Source: Thiodiazotropha sp040506195 (lineage in GTDB: Bacteria > Pseudomonadota > Gammaproteobacteria > Chromatiales > Chromatiaceae). From it: a stretch of DNA of 64,000 nt. This document shows, in pieces, positions 1 to 8,425 of this stretch (positions are counted from its first letter, which is position 1; every line of letters begins with the position of its first letter). Both the position numbers and the translations under genes were made by a program. The stretch covers positions 124,001 to 188,000 of the forward strand of contig JBEVXH010000008.1 in NCBI GenBank assembly GCA_040506195.1. The letters run 5' to 3'. The notes under the pieces were generated by a model. The model had not been told where the DNA came from. It searched no databases and worked only from the letters and a program-made list of their open reading frames with translations.

Positions 1-1630
1 GTTCGATCTTCTCCACAAGAGACTGTTTTAATGTATAGGGAGCTGCCAGAATCTTGCGGTAGCTGGGAGGCGGTGAATAGCCGGTCAGATAGTTGAACAG
101 CTCTGTCAGATCCTTACCGGTATCCTCATCGCATCCAAGTACTCCCAGATCCGTATAAAGCCTGGCGGTGCCAGCGTGATAATTACCCGTACCGATATGG
201 TAGTAGCGACGCAACTGGGAGTAGTCCTTGCGGATCACCATGATCAATTTGCTGTGTGTCTTCAGCCCCAGAACACCATAGGTGACATGGATGCCTGCCT
301 GTTCCAAACGTCTCGCCCAGCGTATGTTGGCGGCTTCATCGAAGCGTGCCTTGAGTTCTACCAGCACCGCTACCTGCTTGCCGTTGCGGGCCGCCTTTAT
401 CAGGGAATCGAGTACATTGCCTTCGGCGGATGTACGATAGAGGGTCATCTTGATCGCCAGAACCTTGGGATCCTCTGCCGCCGTGCGCAGGAAGCGCTCC
501 ACTGTGGTTGTAAAGGACTCATAGGGGTGCTGCAGCAACAGAGATCCATGCTCTCTGATGATGTGAAAGATATTGCGTCGGTCATGCGCCAACTGAGGAT
601 GATCGGATGGGTAGTGGGGTGGATTGCGGAGTTCTGGAATGTTCAAGGTTGCGATTTCAAACAGGTCTCGAAGAGCCATCATACGATTGATTTCAAATAC
701 ATCCTGCTCCTCATCGAGACCAAGTTCTGCAGCCAGCATCCCGCGATGCGTGGGACTCATTCCCGCAGAGACCTCTAACCTTACAATCGGCGCAAAGTGA
801 CGTTCACGCAATTCTGTTTCAATGGCTTCCAACAGGTCGTTGGCCGACTCCTGGTCCAACTCCAGGTTGGCGTTTCGCGTGACCCGGAACAGATCGCATG
901 ATTCAATCTTCATGCCGGGAAACAGCATATCGAGGTTGTTTGCGATCAGGTTGTCGAGGGTAACGAAAGTGTAATCCTCATCCACCTGGATCAAGCGTGG
1001 CGAGACATCCTTGCTGACCGGTACCTTTACCCTCGCCATATGCAGGTCGTAGCCACTGGGAAAACGGAGTGTGACCAACAGGTTGAGCGTTTGGTTGGAG
1101 ATAAAGGGAAAGGGATGGCTCGGATCCATCGCCAATGGTGTCAGCATCGGGAAGATGTTCTGCTGAAAATGCTCACGGAGGGTTTGTTGTTGGGTCGCGT
1201 CCAGGGCCTCGTATTGGGTGATACGAATTCCGGCTTCCTCCAGTGCGGTCTGCAGTTCATGATAGATACGCTGTTGCGCCTGCTGGATCTCGAATATTAC
1301 TGTGTGGCACTCGATCAATTGTTGCTGTGGGGTCCTGCCGTCCACCGTTGTAGTGGTGAGGCCTGCAGCAAGTTGCTGCTTAAGACCGCCTATGCGTTTC
1401 ATGAAAAACTCATCCAGATTGCGGCTGACGATGGCGAGGAATTTAACCCTTTCCAGCAATGGATTTTTTTCCACCTCGGCCTCATTCAGCACCCGGCGAT
1501 TGAAAGCGAGCCAGGTCAGCTCCCTGTTCAGATAGAGACTGGGATCGTTAAGATCGATGTCGGAGACCGGTTCAACCTCATTGCCGGTCTGGCTGTTTGT
1601 GTCGATGGTTACTTGATCGGGTTGGGACAT
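1..1630 (-). CDS. ppk1: Polyphosphate kinase 1 (partial, C-terminus beyond left edge)
   Basis: Reversibly transfers the gamma-phosphate of ATP to inorganic polyphosphate. The reverse strand reads openly from an ATG at 1630 to the window edge, giving 543 codons of a protein normally near 690, so about the last 150 residues are missing. The N-terminal region contains LNRELTWLAFNRRVLNEA and SRNLDEFFMKR, typical of the PPK1 N domain. The phosphoacceptor histidine lies in RRYYHIGTGNYH (His478), preceded by the THSKL segment. It is the last visible gene of a minus-strand series after a phosphoglycerate-mutase-like gene, with a 164-base gap, so it may have its own promoter or belong to the same phosphate-metabolism unit. 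The plus-strand readings across this region are shadows. Confidence 0.95.
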   Translation of the reverse strand, partial: MSQPDQVTIDTNSQTGNEVEPVSDIDLNDPSLYLNRELTWLAFNRRVLNEAEVEKNPLLERVKFLAIVSRNLDEFFMKRIGGLKQQLAAGLTTTTVDGRTPQQQLIECHTVIFEIQQAQQRIYHELQTALEEAGIRITQYEALDATQQQTLREHFQQNIFPMLTPLAMDPSHPFPFISNQTLNLLVTLRFPSGYDLHMARVKVPVSKDVSPRLIQVDEDYTFVTLDNLIANNLDMLFPGMKIESCDLFRVTRNANLELDQESANDLLEAIETELRERHFAPIVRLEVSAGMSPTHRGMLAAELGLDEEQDVFEINRMMALRDLFEIATLNIPELRNPPHYPSDHPQLAHDRRNIFHIIREHGSLLLQHPYESFTTTVERFLRTAAEDPKVLAIKMTLYRTSAEGNVLDSLIKAARNGKQVAVLVELKARFDEAANIRWARRLEQAGIHVTYGVLGLKTHSKLIMVIRKDYSQLRRYYHIGTGNYHAGTARLYTDLGVLGCDEDTGKDLTELFNYLTGYSPPPSYRKILAAPYTLKQSLVEKIE

Positions 1631-1794
1631 GGCAATAGATATAGTCAGGTTGGGTGGATATCACATTCCATACTTTTCATAAAGTATAGGCATCCCGACC
1701 GACCTTGCCAGGCAGATTACCGTTAAATATTTTGCAAATACTTTTGCCGGACACAGCTATAGCTTACGGCTATTGCATGGTTGCATGGCGCGAC

Positions 1795-3069
1795 TCAGAG
1801 AATAAAAGCACTGTCTTTCGGTCTGAAATTCTCCAATTGATTCATCTGGTCAAGCATGGATAGCAGAAAGCCGCTGCTATTGATGCGCCCTAGAGCCCCG
1901 GTATTGCAGGCGAGTTCGGAAAAATCAAGGCAACCATCCACTCTGCCGCGAGGATTGTAGATCAGACTGGGTATGGGGTCTCCGGTATGACGGCCGGTGT
2001 TGGTATCGGTGCAGTGATCGGCAGTTATGGCAAGCACCAGGGAATCATTGATCAGCGGGGCTATGGCATCATCGATTTTCAACAACATCTCCCGTTTACC
2101 GGTGGGATTGAGATCATGTGAGTAGATGTCGGTGGCTTTGATATGCAGATAGACCATGTCGTGATCATCAAGTGCACTTATCGTGGTTTTTACCTTGGCA
2201 TGCAAATCCGTATTGTGGTCGGCGGTAAAACAGTCATGGGTAAACAGGTCATAACCCAATAACCTGCCAAGCCCGAGTACCGTACTCTCTCCGGAAATCA
2301 CTGCGGTTTTGAGCTTGAGCTGATTAAGCAGGGGTTTGACTTTCGGTAGCGTACCGGGTCCTCTACAGATAATGCCATTGGCGGGTGGTAGATTATTATC
2401 GATTCTTTGGCGATTTACCGGATGTTTGGAGAGCTTCTCATAAATGATCTCCATCAACCGATTCACCGCACTGGCGGTTTTCACCGCTGCGCTGTCCGAT
2501 GGGTCATTGGGAAGGCAGGTGAGCAGGCCCTTGGTCTTGAATTGGTTGCCGGGATCGGTGTTGGATATGTCATGGGAGAGGCCGCAGCCCTCCATTTGCA
2601 ATACGACACGGTGTTGGGTTGCCGGGTGCAGGCTGGCTATTATGCCATCACCCAAATCGACCTGACCTACCGCCGCAGTCAGGGATTCAGTGCCTGTGTT
2701 GATCCTGCCAGCTCTGCGGTCAAGAATATCGTAGCGATCCTTACGCTTTTTCAAGGTGGCGAAATTGCAGCGGAAATAGAGCGCCTGATCATTGTTGTTC
2801 AGACCGACTCCGGATGCCTCGATAGGACCCCGCGCCAATTTCATTGTATGCTGTTTGGATAGCCCGAATAAGAGACAGATGCCGGTATGTGTACCCACAG
2901 GCATGCCGGGGAAGAGGGGATCGACAAGACCGCACTGCCCCGCACTCGCCAATCCGTCCATATTCGGCGTATCGGCCACTTCAAGCGGTGTTTTGCCACC
3001 GAATGCAGGTATACCTCGATCGCCAAGACCATCAAGGATGATCATCACTCCTTTTTGGGTTGTAAACAA
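1795..3069 (-). CDS. Archaeal-type cofactor-independent phosphoglycerate mutase homologue (ApgM-like)
   Basis: A 424-residue member of the alkaline phosphatase superfamily, closest by motif to ApgM enzymes that interconvert 2- and 3-phosphoglycerate. Family marks are the N-terminal metal-binding ILDGLGDRG (Asp13), FRCNFAT, DRRAGRI, LSHDISNTDPG, HIKATDIYSHD and the C-terminal ADHCTDTNTGRHTGDPIP. From memory, ApgM enzymes carry the nucleophilic serine in GSDTAH or GSDTSH; here the aligned stretch is GTHTGI, so Ser is Thr (Thr60), Asp is His and His is Ile. Thr is a known nucleophile in other superfamily members, so activity is possible but the reaction may differ. It lies between a 2-phosphoglycerate kinase (163 bases upstream) and ppk1, which suggests a phosphoglycerate-related role. 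Family confident, exact substrate not. Confidence 0.8.
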   Translation of the reverse strand: MFTTQKGVMIILDGLGDRGIPAFGGKTPLEVADTPNMDGLASAGQCGLVDPLFPGMPVGTHTGICLLFGLSKQHTMKLARGPIEASGVGLNNNDQALYFRCNFATLKKRKDRYDILDRRAGRINTGTESLTAAVGQVDLGDGIIASLHPATQHRVVLQMEGCGLSHDISNTDPGNQFKTKGLLTCLPNDPSDSAAVKTASAVNRLMEIIYEKLSKHPVNRQRIDNNLPPANGIICRGPGTLPKVKPLLNQLKLKTAVISGESTVLGLGRLLGYDLFTHDCFTADHNTDLHAKVKTTISALDDHDMVYLHIKATDIYSHDLNPTGKREMLLKIDDAIAPLINDSLVLAITADHCTDTNTGRHTGDPIPSLIYNPRGRVDGCLDFSELACNTGALGRINSSGFLLSMLDQMNQLENFRPKDSAFIL

Positions 3070-3232
3070 GGGTTTGCTCCACTAGTCTGCATTTTACCGG
3101 TGTTTCGACATGATGGTAACTAAATAGGACAGACTATCGTATGGCCGCCATTCCCTGAAAGGTAGTAACATACTTAATGTCTATGATTATCCCAAATTTA
3201 GTATGGTCCGCCTGGTGAGGAATGCGGGTTTG

Positions 3233-4426
3233 TTATTCTGTGCCGAAAACGTCCTCAACCTTAGCATGAAAATCATTCTGTAACACCTCGATAATTGAGC
3301 GCATTACACGATCCGTTGTTTTATCTCTATCATCATTCATTATGATCGGGATGGCATTGTTGTCTGCTTCGGAAAGCAGGTGTGACTGGAGCATCCATAT
3401 CGATTCAAAATTTGAGAGATAATCACTCTGAGCATTTCTCACAGGGGCACTGACGCCCCGGTCTTTCAATTGGTGTTTCAGTCTATCCTGCTTCAATACC
3501 GCCAGCATGATCGGAACGATAACAGCACTCTTTTCATCCTTGAATCGCTTCACCAGGGCGGGGGAGACATGAACACCTTCAAGTATCAGGGAGACCTGCT
3601 CATTCAAAGCACGCTGTATCACGGCTTCGCAAGGGACGGATACCAGCTCAGCCTGGTGTATAAAGCCATGGATCATTCTCTCTTCAGGCGGTTCCTTGGA
3701 GTCATCAGAGCCGGGAATTTTACGCCAGGCATTAAATGAGGAGGTATGCAGTTCAGGGAGAAGTTTTATCGGCACCATCATACGCATTACCTCCCTGAGC
3801 ATATCGGTGGATTGAGTCCGAATGATATTCAACCGGTGTGCCACCTCGGTTGCGACGGTGCTCTTGCCGCAACCGGTCGTGCCGCCTATCAGGAGTATCA
3901 GGGGACGTTGTGTATGTTTGTAATCAACCCATACCAGATAGCGCTTTGCAGCCTCTTTGCCGTAGTGTTGTTTCAGTTTATCGTAAGTCAGTCTTCCAAT
4001 TGTGCTGCTATCAACGGCATCTTGATACGAATCAGCTAATTCTTTATAGACATTCTGTGTAATGTAGGCTGCCTTGTCAGAGCCGAGGCCACTGGATTCG
4101 AGTGTGCGCCTATGTTCAATCATAGAGAAAGGCATGAGGTTGTCTTTGTGGTCACGAACGAAGATCTTCGTGGCGGCAGGATAGATGGTCTCGTAGTTCT
4201 CTATAACCTCTTTTTCATCCATCTTCTGCAGTTCAGACAAAACTATTTTGCGCAGCTCTTCGGTGGTGATCTCATCAACGTTGTTGATCTGCTGTCGAAT
4301 ATCGGATGAGAGCTGGTACGCTGTTTCAAAAGCAAGCCCGGCATCGGTCAGAGAGCGAGTCAGGATACCTCTGAGAAACGGTGTTCTTATATCATCCGAT
4401 CTATCGAATACGAGTGTTTTTGCCAT
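3233..4426 (-). CDS. 2-phosphoglycerate kinase-like protein with ATP-cone regions
   Basis: A 397-residue protein resembling archaeal 2-phosphoglycerate kinase, which phosphorylates 2-phosphoglycerate to 2,3-bisphosphoglycerate, the precursor of cyclic 2,3-diphosphoglycerate in some methanogens. Residues about 4-65 look like an ATP-cone (PFLRGILTRSLTDAGLAFE), and 88-165 look like a second, weaker one. A P-loop, GGTTGCGKST, is at 181-190, followed by TQSTDMLREVMR (around 205-216), which is characteristic of 2PGK. The ATG start at 4426 is the only good one. No cyclic-2,3-DPG synthetase is visible in the window, so the end product in this bacterium is unknown. The downstream neighbour is an ApgM-like protein; together they suggest a phosphoglycerate phosphorylation branch. 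Bacterial homologues exist but are rarely studied. Confidence 0.82.
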   Translation of the reverse strand: MAKTLVFDRSDDIRTPFLRGILTRSLTDAGLAFETAYQLSSDIRQQINNVDEITTEELRKIVLSELQKMDEKEVIENYETIYPAATKIFVRDHKDNLMPFSMIEHRRTLESSGLGSDKAAYITQNVYKELADSYQDAVDSSTIGRLTYDKLKQHYGKEAAKRYLVWVDYKHTQRPLILLIGGTTGCGKSTVATEVAHRLNIIRTQSTDMLREVMRMMVPIKLLPELHTSSFNAWRKIPGSDDSKEPPEERMIHGFIHQAELVSVPCEAVIQRALNEQVSLILEGVHVSPALVKRFKDEKSAVIVPIMLAVLKQDRLKHQLKDRGVSAPVRNAQSDYLSNFESIWMLQSHLLSEADNNAIPIIMNDDRDKTTDRVMRSIIEVLQNDFHAKVEDVFGTE

Positions 4427-4529
4427 ATTGGTGTTAACCAGGCAACTAAGGCCTGTTTTTCTGGAGATATACCAGTCAGGGGTTTCAGACTGCTACTGTA
4501 GCACTCCTTGGGTTGGTTTTGATATTAGT

Positions 4530-4544
4530 GTTAACAGGCCCTAG
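4530..4544 (+). repeat. Dispersed motif GTTAACAGGCCCTAG, copy 1
   Basis: Exact consensus copy, preceded by TTTTGATATTAGT. It lies between the response-regulator gene and the 2PGK gene. GCCCT-AGCA-AGGGC just inside and after it (4539-4552) can form a short hairpin. A degenerate version (GTGTTAACCAGGC) lies about 95 bases away near 4431. Confidence 0.75.
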
Positions 4545-4551
4545 CAAGGGC

Positions 4552-6288
4552 TTAGAGTTTATCCTCCCATACGTAAATAGCTTCGGCTTTGTTGCCTGGT
4601 TCAAAGAATTGAAGCTGCTTGACCAGCGATTTTACCAACATTATTCCGCGTCCGCTGTAAATGGTCTCATTTGTCACATGTTGTGACAATGTCTTGAATT
4701 CGAACCCATGTCCACTGTCTTCCACCGTTATCACAATATATCCACTATTGTTGTTTTGGTGAATTCTCAATCGTATGCGTATCTGTCCTTCCGTCAATGC
4801 CTCCATGCGTTGCTCCCGTTGTTGGAAATAGTTGGTGAATCCATCTTCCCCCTGTTTAAGCAAGGAATCCAATTGCAGTACACCGTGATCCAGGGCATTG
4901 ATATAGAGTTCGGTGAGGATGGTGAATAACGGGCGCCGATGCTCATGCAGTCCGGCTGTCTCCTGAATGTAGTTGATAAGTATAGGTACAGGATCGGCCT
5001 GACGCAGTTGAGTACCGTAAAGAATGAGCTGAAACTCGATGCAGTCAGGTTGCTCATGGGAAAACAGGTTTTGCGGTATATCCCCGTCAGTTACGAAATG
5101 GGGTGATCCCGATTCCCAGCCAGGTAGCAGCTCGCGGATCAGCGGCACTTCGACAACACTGATATCATCATCTTGGGGGGCGTCTTGGCAAAATGCTTCA
5201 AGGTCCTTGGCGAGTTTGTCCATTATGTAAGAATTGCTGCCGCTCTTCCTGATGGCCTCAATAAACCGCTTTTGGCCGAACAATTCACCGTTCGAATCAC
5301 GCGCTTCGGTAACCCCATCAGTTGCTAGAATAACCCTGTCACCCTCATCGACCCGCAGGTGATGAAAGTCATCCCTGAAATCGATATCCGGAGCGATACC
5401 CAAGGGGAGGGATTTTGATGCAATTTCATGCTTAAGACGCATACTCTCATTCTCGATTAAGTAGCAGTCCGGCATGCCGCAATTGATAATTGAGATATGA
5501 TCCAACTGGTGGTCGATCTTAACGAACTGGGCAGCTAAGAACATCCCTGTTGGCAACAGATCATGCAGCTTGTTGTTGATGGCGAAGAGTATCTGTTGGG
5601 GAGCAAACCCCTTGGCTGTCATGGAGCGAAATGCTTCGGAGGTTGGCAGTGCACCCAGCGCTGCGGCCAATCCATGGCCGGTGAAGTCACCCAGCAGGAC
5701 ATGCAGATCATGTGATGGGGCGAATGCGGTCAGCATCAGATCGCCACTGAATACGCTGGCAGGTTTCAGCAGGCTGCGGATATGCTCGAGGGCCACATTG
5801 CCGGCGATGACAGCACCGCTGAACACCTGTTCGGCAATTTCTTCGTCACGCTGCATGCGACTGTAGAGCATACGGGTGTCCTGATGCAGGGTGCGGATGC
5901 GCTCCATGGCCTTAACCTTGGCTGATAGCACTGTGAAACTGTACGGCTTGGAGAGAAAGTCATCGCCGCCGACCTCGACACAACGGGCAAGGGCCTTTTC
6001 ATCGGACATGGCTGTGAGAAAGATAATGGGGACGAACTGGTCACCTGCCAGGCGTTTGATTTCGGAAGCGGCTTCATAGCCATCCATGACCGGCATCATG
6101 ACATCCATGAAAATAATATCCGGACTCTGTTTTTTGAAATGCTGTATGGCCTCAACCCCGTTCTCGGCCTCAATCACATTGTAACCGTGTTTTTTTAGCA
6201 ATGCCTTGAGAATCATACGGTTTGTCGCTTCGTCCTCGACAATAAGTGCGATTCCGTTGTGCTGAGGTTGAGTTGAGATTTTTGGCAT
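4552..6288 (-). CDS. Response regulator with SpoIIE-type PP2C phosphatase and HATPase domain
   Basis: A signalling protein of 578 residues counted from the ATG at 6288; an upstream in-frame start would add 20 hydrophobic residues unlike a receiver domain. The receiver domain (about 12-130) has VEDE and the phosphoacceptor Asp62 in FMDVMMPVMDG. A linker leads to a PP2C/SpoIIE phosphatase (about 165-380) with LLGDFTGHGLAAALG and ILATDGVTEARDSNGELFG. The C-terminal 180 residues form an RsbW-like ATPase with an N-box (LTELYINALDHG), VEDSGHGF and YSGRGIMLVKSLV. The chain combines a phosphatase of the type that activates STAS antagonists with a serine-kinase-like domain that inactivates them, as in partner-switching regulators. 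No separate STAS-only protein lies beside it. The output target is unknown. Confidence 0.88.
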   Translation of the reverse strand: MPKISTQPQHNGIALIVEDEATNRMILKALLKKHGYNVIEAENGVEAIQHFKKQSPDIIFMDVMMPVMDGYEAASEIKRLAGDQFVPIIFLTAMSDEKALARCVEVGGDDFLSKPYSFTVLSAKVKAMERIRTLHQDTRMLYSRMQRDEEIAEQVFSGAVIAGNVALEHIRSLLKPASVFSGDLMLTAFAPSHDLHVLLGDFTGHGLAAALGALPTSEAFRSMTAKGFAPQQILFAINNKLHDLLPTGMFLAAQFVKIDHQLDHISIINCGMPDCYLIENESMRLKHEIASKSLPLGIAPDIDFRDDFHHLRVDEGDRVILATDGVTEARDSNGELFGQKRFIEAIRKSGSNSYIMDKLAKDLEAFCQDAPQDDDISVVEVPLIRELLPGWESGSPHFVTDGDIPQNLFSHEQPDCIEFQLILYGTQLRQADPVPILINYIQETAGLHEHRRPLFTILTELYINALDHGVLQLDSLLKQGEDGFTNYFQQREQRMEALTEGQIRIRLRIHQNNNSGYIVITVEDSGHGFEFKTLSQHVTNETIYSGRGIMLVKSLVKQLQFFEPGNKAEAIYVWEDKL

Positions 6289-6376
6289 AGTGCTTACCGA
6301 AATTATTGATATACAGAAAACAGGTTTTATTAAATGTAACAAACTCAAATGTGCCCGGTTTTACTCCTGATGTACA

Positions 6377-6411
6377 CTAGGGCCGATTGGATTAGTGTTA
6401 GCAGGCCCTAG
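6377..6411 (+). repeat. Dispersed motif copy 2 with inverted flank
   Basis: GTTAGCAGGCCCTAG at 6397-6411 is the motif with one change (AAC to AGC), preceded by GATTGGATTAGT. The end GGCCCTAG (6404-6411) is matched by CTAGGGCC at 6377-6384, an exact 8-base inverted repeat with a 19-base loop. It lies in the divergent region between the response-regulator gene and the Mla-like operon. Confidence 0.75.
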
Positions 6412-6485
6412 ATGAAGCTGTTGAGGTTAGGCTGCAGTACCATATGTGATATGAAGATACGCCAAATCTACCTGGAAACCTATAC

Positions 6486-7616
6486 GTGTCCGATGATTCG
6501 CTGACAATTTCATACCCATCTGAGGGCCGGGCGGTGCTCTCTTTTAGGGGTTCCTGGACACTGCGTGATGTGAGGTTCGAGTGGCAGGGAGTGATACAGG
6601 AACTGACTGATCATAGAGGGCTTGAAGCGATTTCACTCGATACCGGCCAGCTTGTTCGTTGGGACAGTCAATTTCTGAGTCTCGTGCTGCATCTGCATGA
6701 TTATGCCCGCCAGCGGGATCTGCAGCTTGATACTGAGGGTTTGCCGGAAGGGGTCCGCAGGTTGCTGAAACTGGCTCAGGATGTCCCTGAACGCAAAGGT
6801 GCACGGCGTCGGTCACAGTCCTATTCATGGCTCTATCGTATCGGAGCAATGACCCTGAAGGCCTGGCGGGAGTCGGTGCTGTTCACGCGGTTTGCCGGTG
6901 AACTGACTCTCTCTCTGTTGCGACTGCTCTCCGGCAGGGCGAATTTTCGCGCTATCGACTTTCTGCGTTTCCTTCAGGCTGCCGGTCCGGAGGCTCTCCC
7001 CATCGTCAGTCTGATCGGTGTGCTGGTCGGGGCGGTGCTTGCATTCGTGGGCGCCATACAACTGCAGATGTTCGGTGCTGAGATCTATGTCGCCAATCTG
7101 GTGGGATTGGGATCGGTAAGAGAAATGGGGGCCATGATGACCGCCATAATCATGGCCGGTCGAACCGGCTCTGCCTATGCGGCTCAACTTGGTACCATGC
7201 AGGTCAACAATGAGATCGATGCATTGAAAACATTCGGTATCTCTGTAGTGGATTTTCTGGTGCTGCCGCGGTTTTTGGCGCTGTTGATTATGCTGCCATT
7301 CCTTACCCTTTGGGCTGACATGCTGGCGATTCTTGGGGGGTTGATGGTCGGTGTCTGGGTATTGGATATCTCGCTGATCGAATATCTGATTCAGACCCGG
7401 GAATCCATGGGCTGGGGCGATTTGGCGGTCGGCACGGTGAAGAGTGTACTGTTTGCCGTTGTAATCGCCATGTCGGGATGCCTGCGGGGATTGCAGAGCG
7501 GCAGGAACTCTTCGGCCGTCGGGCATGCAACAACTTCAGCAATGGTGACGGCGATACTGCTGATTGTCATTTGGGATGCCATATCAACATTGATCTTCAA
7601 TCAATTGGGGATATGA
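6486..7616 (+). CDS. Mla-type ABC transporter permease with N-terminal STAS-like domain
   Basis: Inner-membrane permease of a phospholipid or lipid transport ABC system related to MlaE. At 376 residues it is about 115 longer than E. coli MlaE (260) because residues 1-100 form a STAS-like domain comparable to MlaB, fused in front. The MlaE part starts near 135 and shows FLQAAGPEALPIVSLIGVL, VREMGAMMTAIIMAGRTGSA and EIDALKTFGISVVDFLVLPR, with five or six membrane segments. Translation starts at a GTG with a weak GGAAA upstream. It is followed after 3 bases by the ATPase and then by the MCE protein and a lipoprotein, forming one operon. The operon is divergent from the signalling gene upstream. 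Confidence 0.92.
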   Translation: MSDDSLTISYPSEGRAVLSFRGSWTLRDVRFEWQGVIQELTDHRGLEAISLDTGQLVRWDSQFLSLVLHLHDYARQRDLQLDTEGLPEGVRRLLKLAQDVPERKGARRRSQSYSWLYRIGAMTLKAWRESVLFTRFAGELTLSLLRLLSGRANFRAIDFLRFLQAAGPEALPIVSLIGVLVGAVLAFVGAIQLQMFGAEIYVANLVGLGSVREMGAMMTAIIMAGRTGSAYAAQLGTMQVNNEIDALKTFGISVVDFLVLPRFLALLIMLPFLTLWADMLAILGGLMVGVWVLDISLIEYLIQTRESMGWGDLAVGTVKSVLFAVVIAMSGCLRGLQSGRNSSAVGHATTSAMVTAILLIVIWDAISTLIFNQLGI

Positions 7617-7619
7617 ACG

Positions 7620-8420
7620 ATGGCGATGAATACTGCATCTGTCGAAACTCCGGCAACATCGCATATCGAGGTCAGGGATCTGACCATGGCATATGGTGAT
7701 TTCGTGATCCAGCGGAATCTCAACTTTACAATCAGGCAGGGTGATATCTTTATCGTCATGGGCGGCAGTGGGTGTGGCAAGAGTACCCTGTTGCGTCATT
7801 TGATCGGACTGATAAAGCCGGCAAAAGGCGAAATTTACTATCATGGCCACGGATTCTGGCAGTTGGATGAGGAACGGCGACAGGGCCTGATGCGAAGAAT
7901 GGGGGTGCTCTATCAAAGTGGTGCCCTCTGGAGCAACATGACATTGGTGGAAAATATCTCGCTGCCGATCGAGACCTATACGGATCTGTCCACGGCGCAG
8001 GCGCGGGAATTGGCATCTTATAAGCTGTCTCTGGTAGGTCTCAAGGGTTTTGAGGGCTACCTTCCCGCTGAGATCAGTGGTGGTATGCAGAAGCGGGCCG
8101 GACTCGCCAGAGCGATGGCGTTGGACCCTGAATTGCTGTTCTTCGATGAACCGTCCGCCGGGCTCGATCCTGTCAGCGCGAAACGGCTGGACGACTTGAT
8201 CATCGAGTTGAGTGAGAGTCTCGGCACCACGATCGTGGTAGTGACCCATGAATTGGCCAGCATATTCGCTATCGGCAATAATTCGGTGTTTCTCGATTCC
8301 GAATGCAAGACCATGATTGCTCATGGCAACCCGGGTGATCTGCTGCAAAGCTGCAATGATCCCAGGGTACAGGCATTTCTGACCCGGGGCGCGGATGCCT
8401 CATCAACTCCAGGAATCTGA
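7620..8420 (+). CDS. Mla-type ABC transporter ATP-binding protein
   Basis: Cytoplasmic ATPase of the lipid transport system, 266 residues, related to MlaF. Walker A is GGSGCGKSTL, the ABC signature is in EISGGMQKRAGLARAMALD, Walker B is LLFFDEPSAGLDP, and the switch histidine is in VVVTHEL. The EISGGMQKR form of the signature is typical of the Mla/MCE-associated ATPase branch rather than of amino-acid importers. It starts with ATG three bases after the permease stop and is followed five bases later by the MCE protein, so the products are likely made together. Confidence 0.93.
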   Translation: MAMNTASVETPATSHIEVRDLTMAYGDFVIQRNLNFTIRQGDIFIVMGGSGCGKSTLLRHLIGLIKPAKGEIYYHGHGFWQLDEERRQGLMRRMGVLYQSGALWSNMTLVENISLPIETYTDLSTAQARELASYKLSLVGLKGFEGYLPAEISGGMQKRAGLARAMALDPELLFFDEPSAGLDPVSAKRLDDLIIELSESLGTTIVVVTHELASIFAIGNNSVFLDSECKTMIAHGNPGDLLQSCNDPRVQAFLTRGADASSTPGI

Positions 8421-8425
8421 ATAGT

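Noticed and set aside
176..1726. Plus-strand reading frames of 200 and 228 residues opposite ppk1
   Set aside because: They lie antisense to the clear PPK1 protein, which contains the phosphoacceptor motif RRYYHIGTGNYH.
6825..8348. Long minus-strand frames opposite the Mla-like permease and ATPase
   Set aside because: The plus-strand genes have Walker motifs and MlaE features and form a tight operon.
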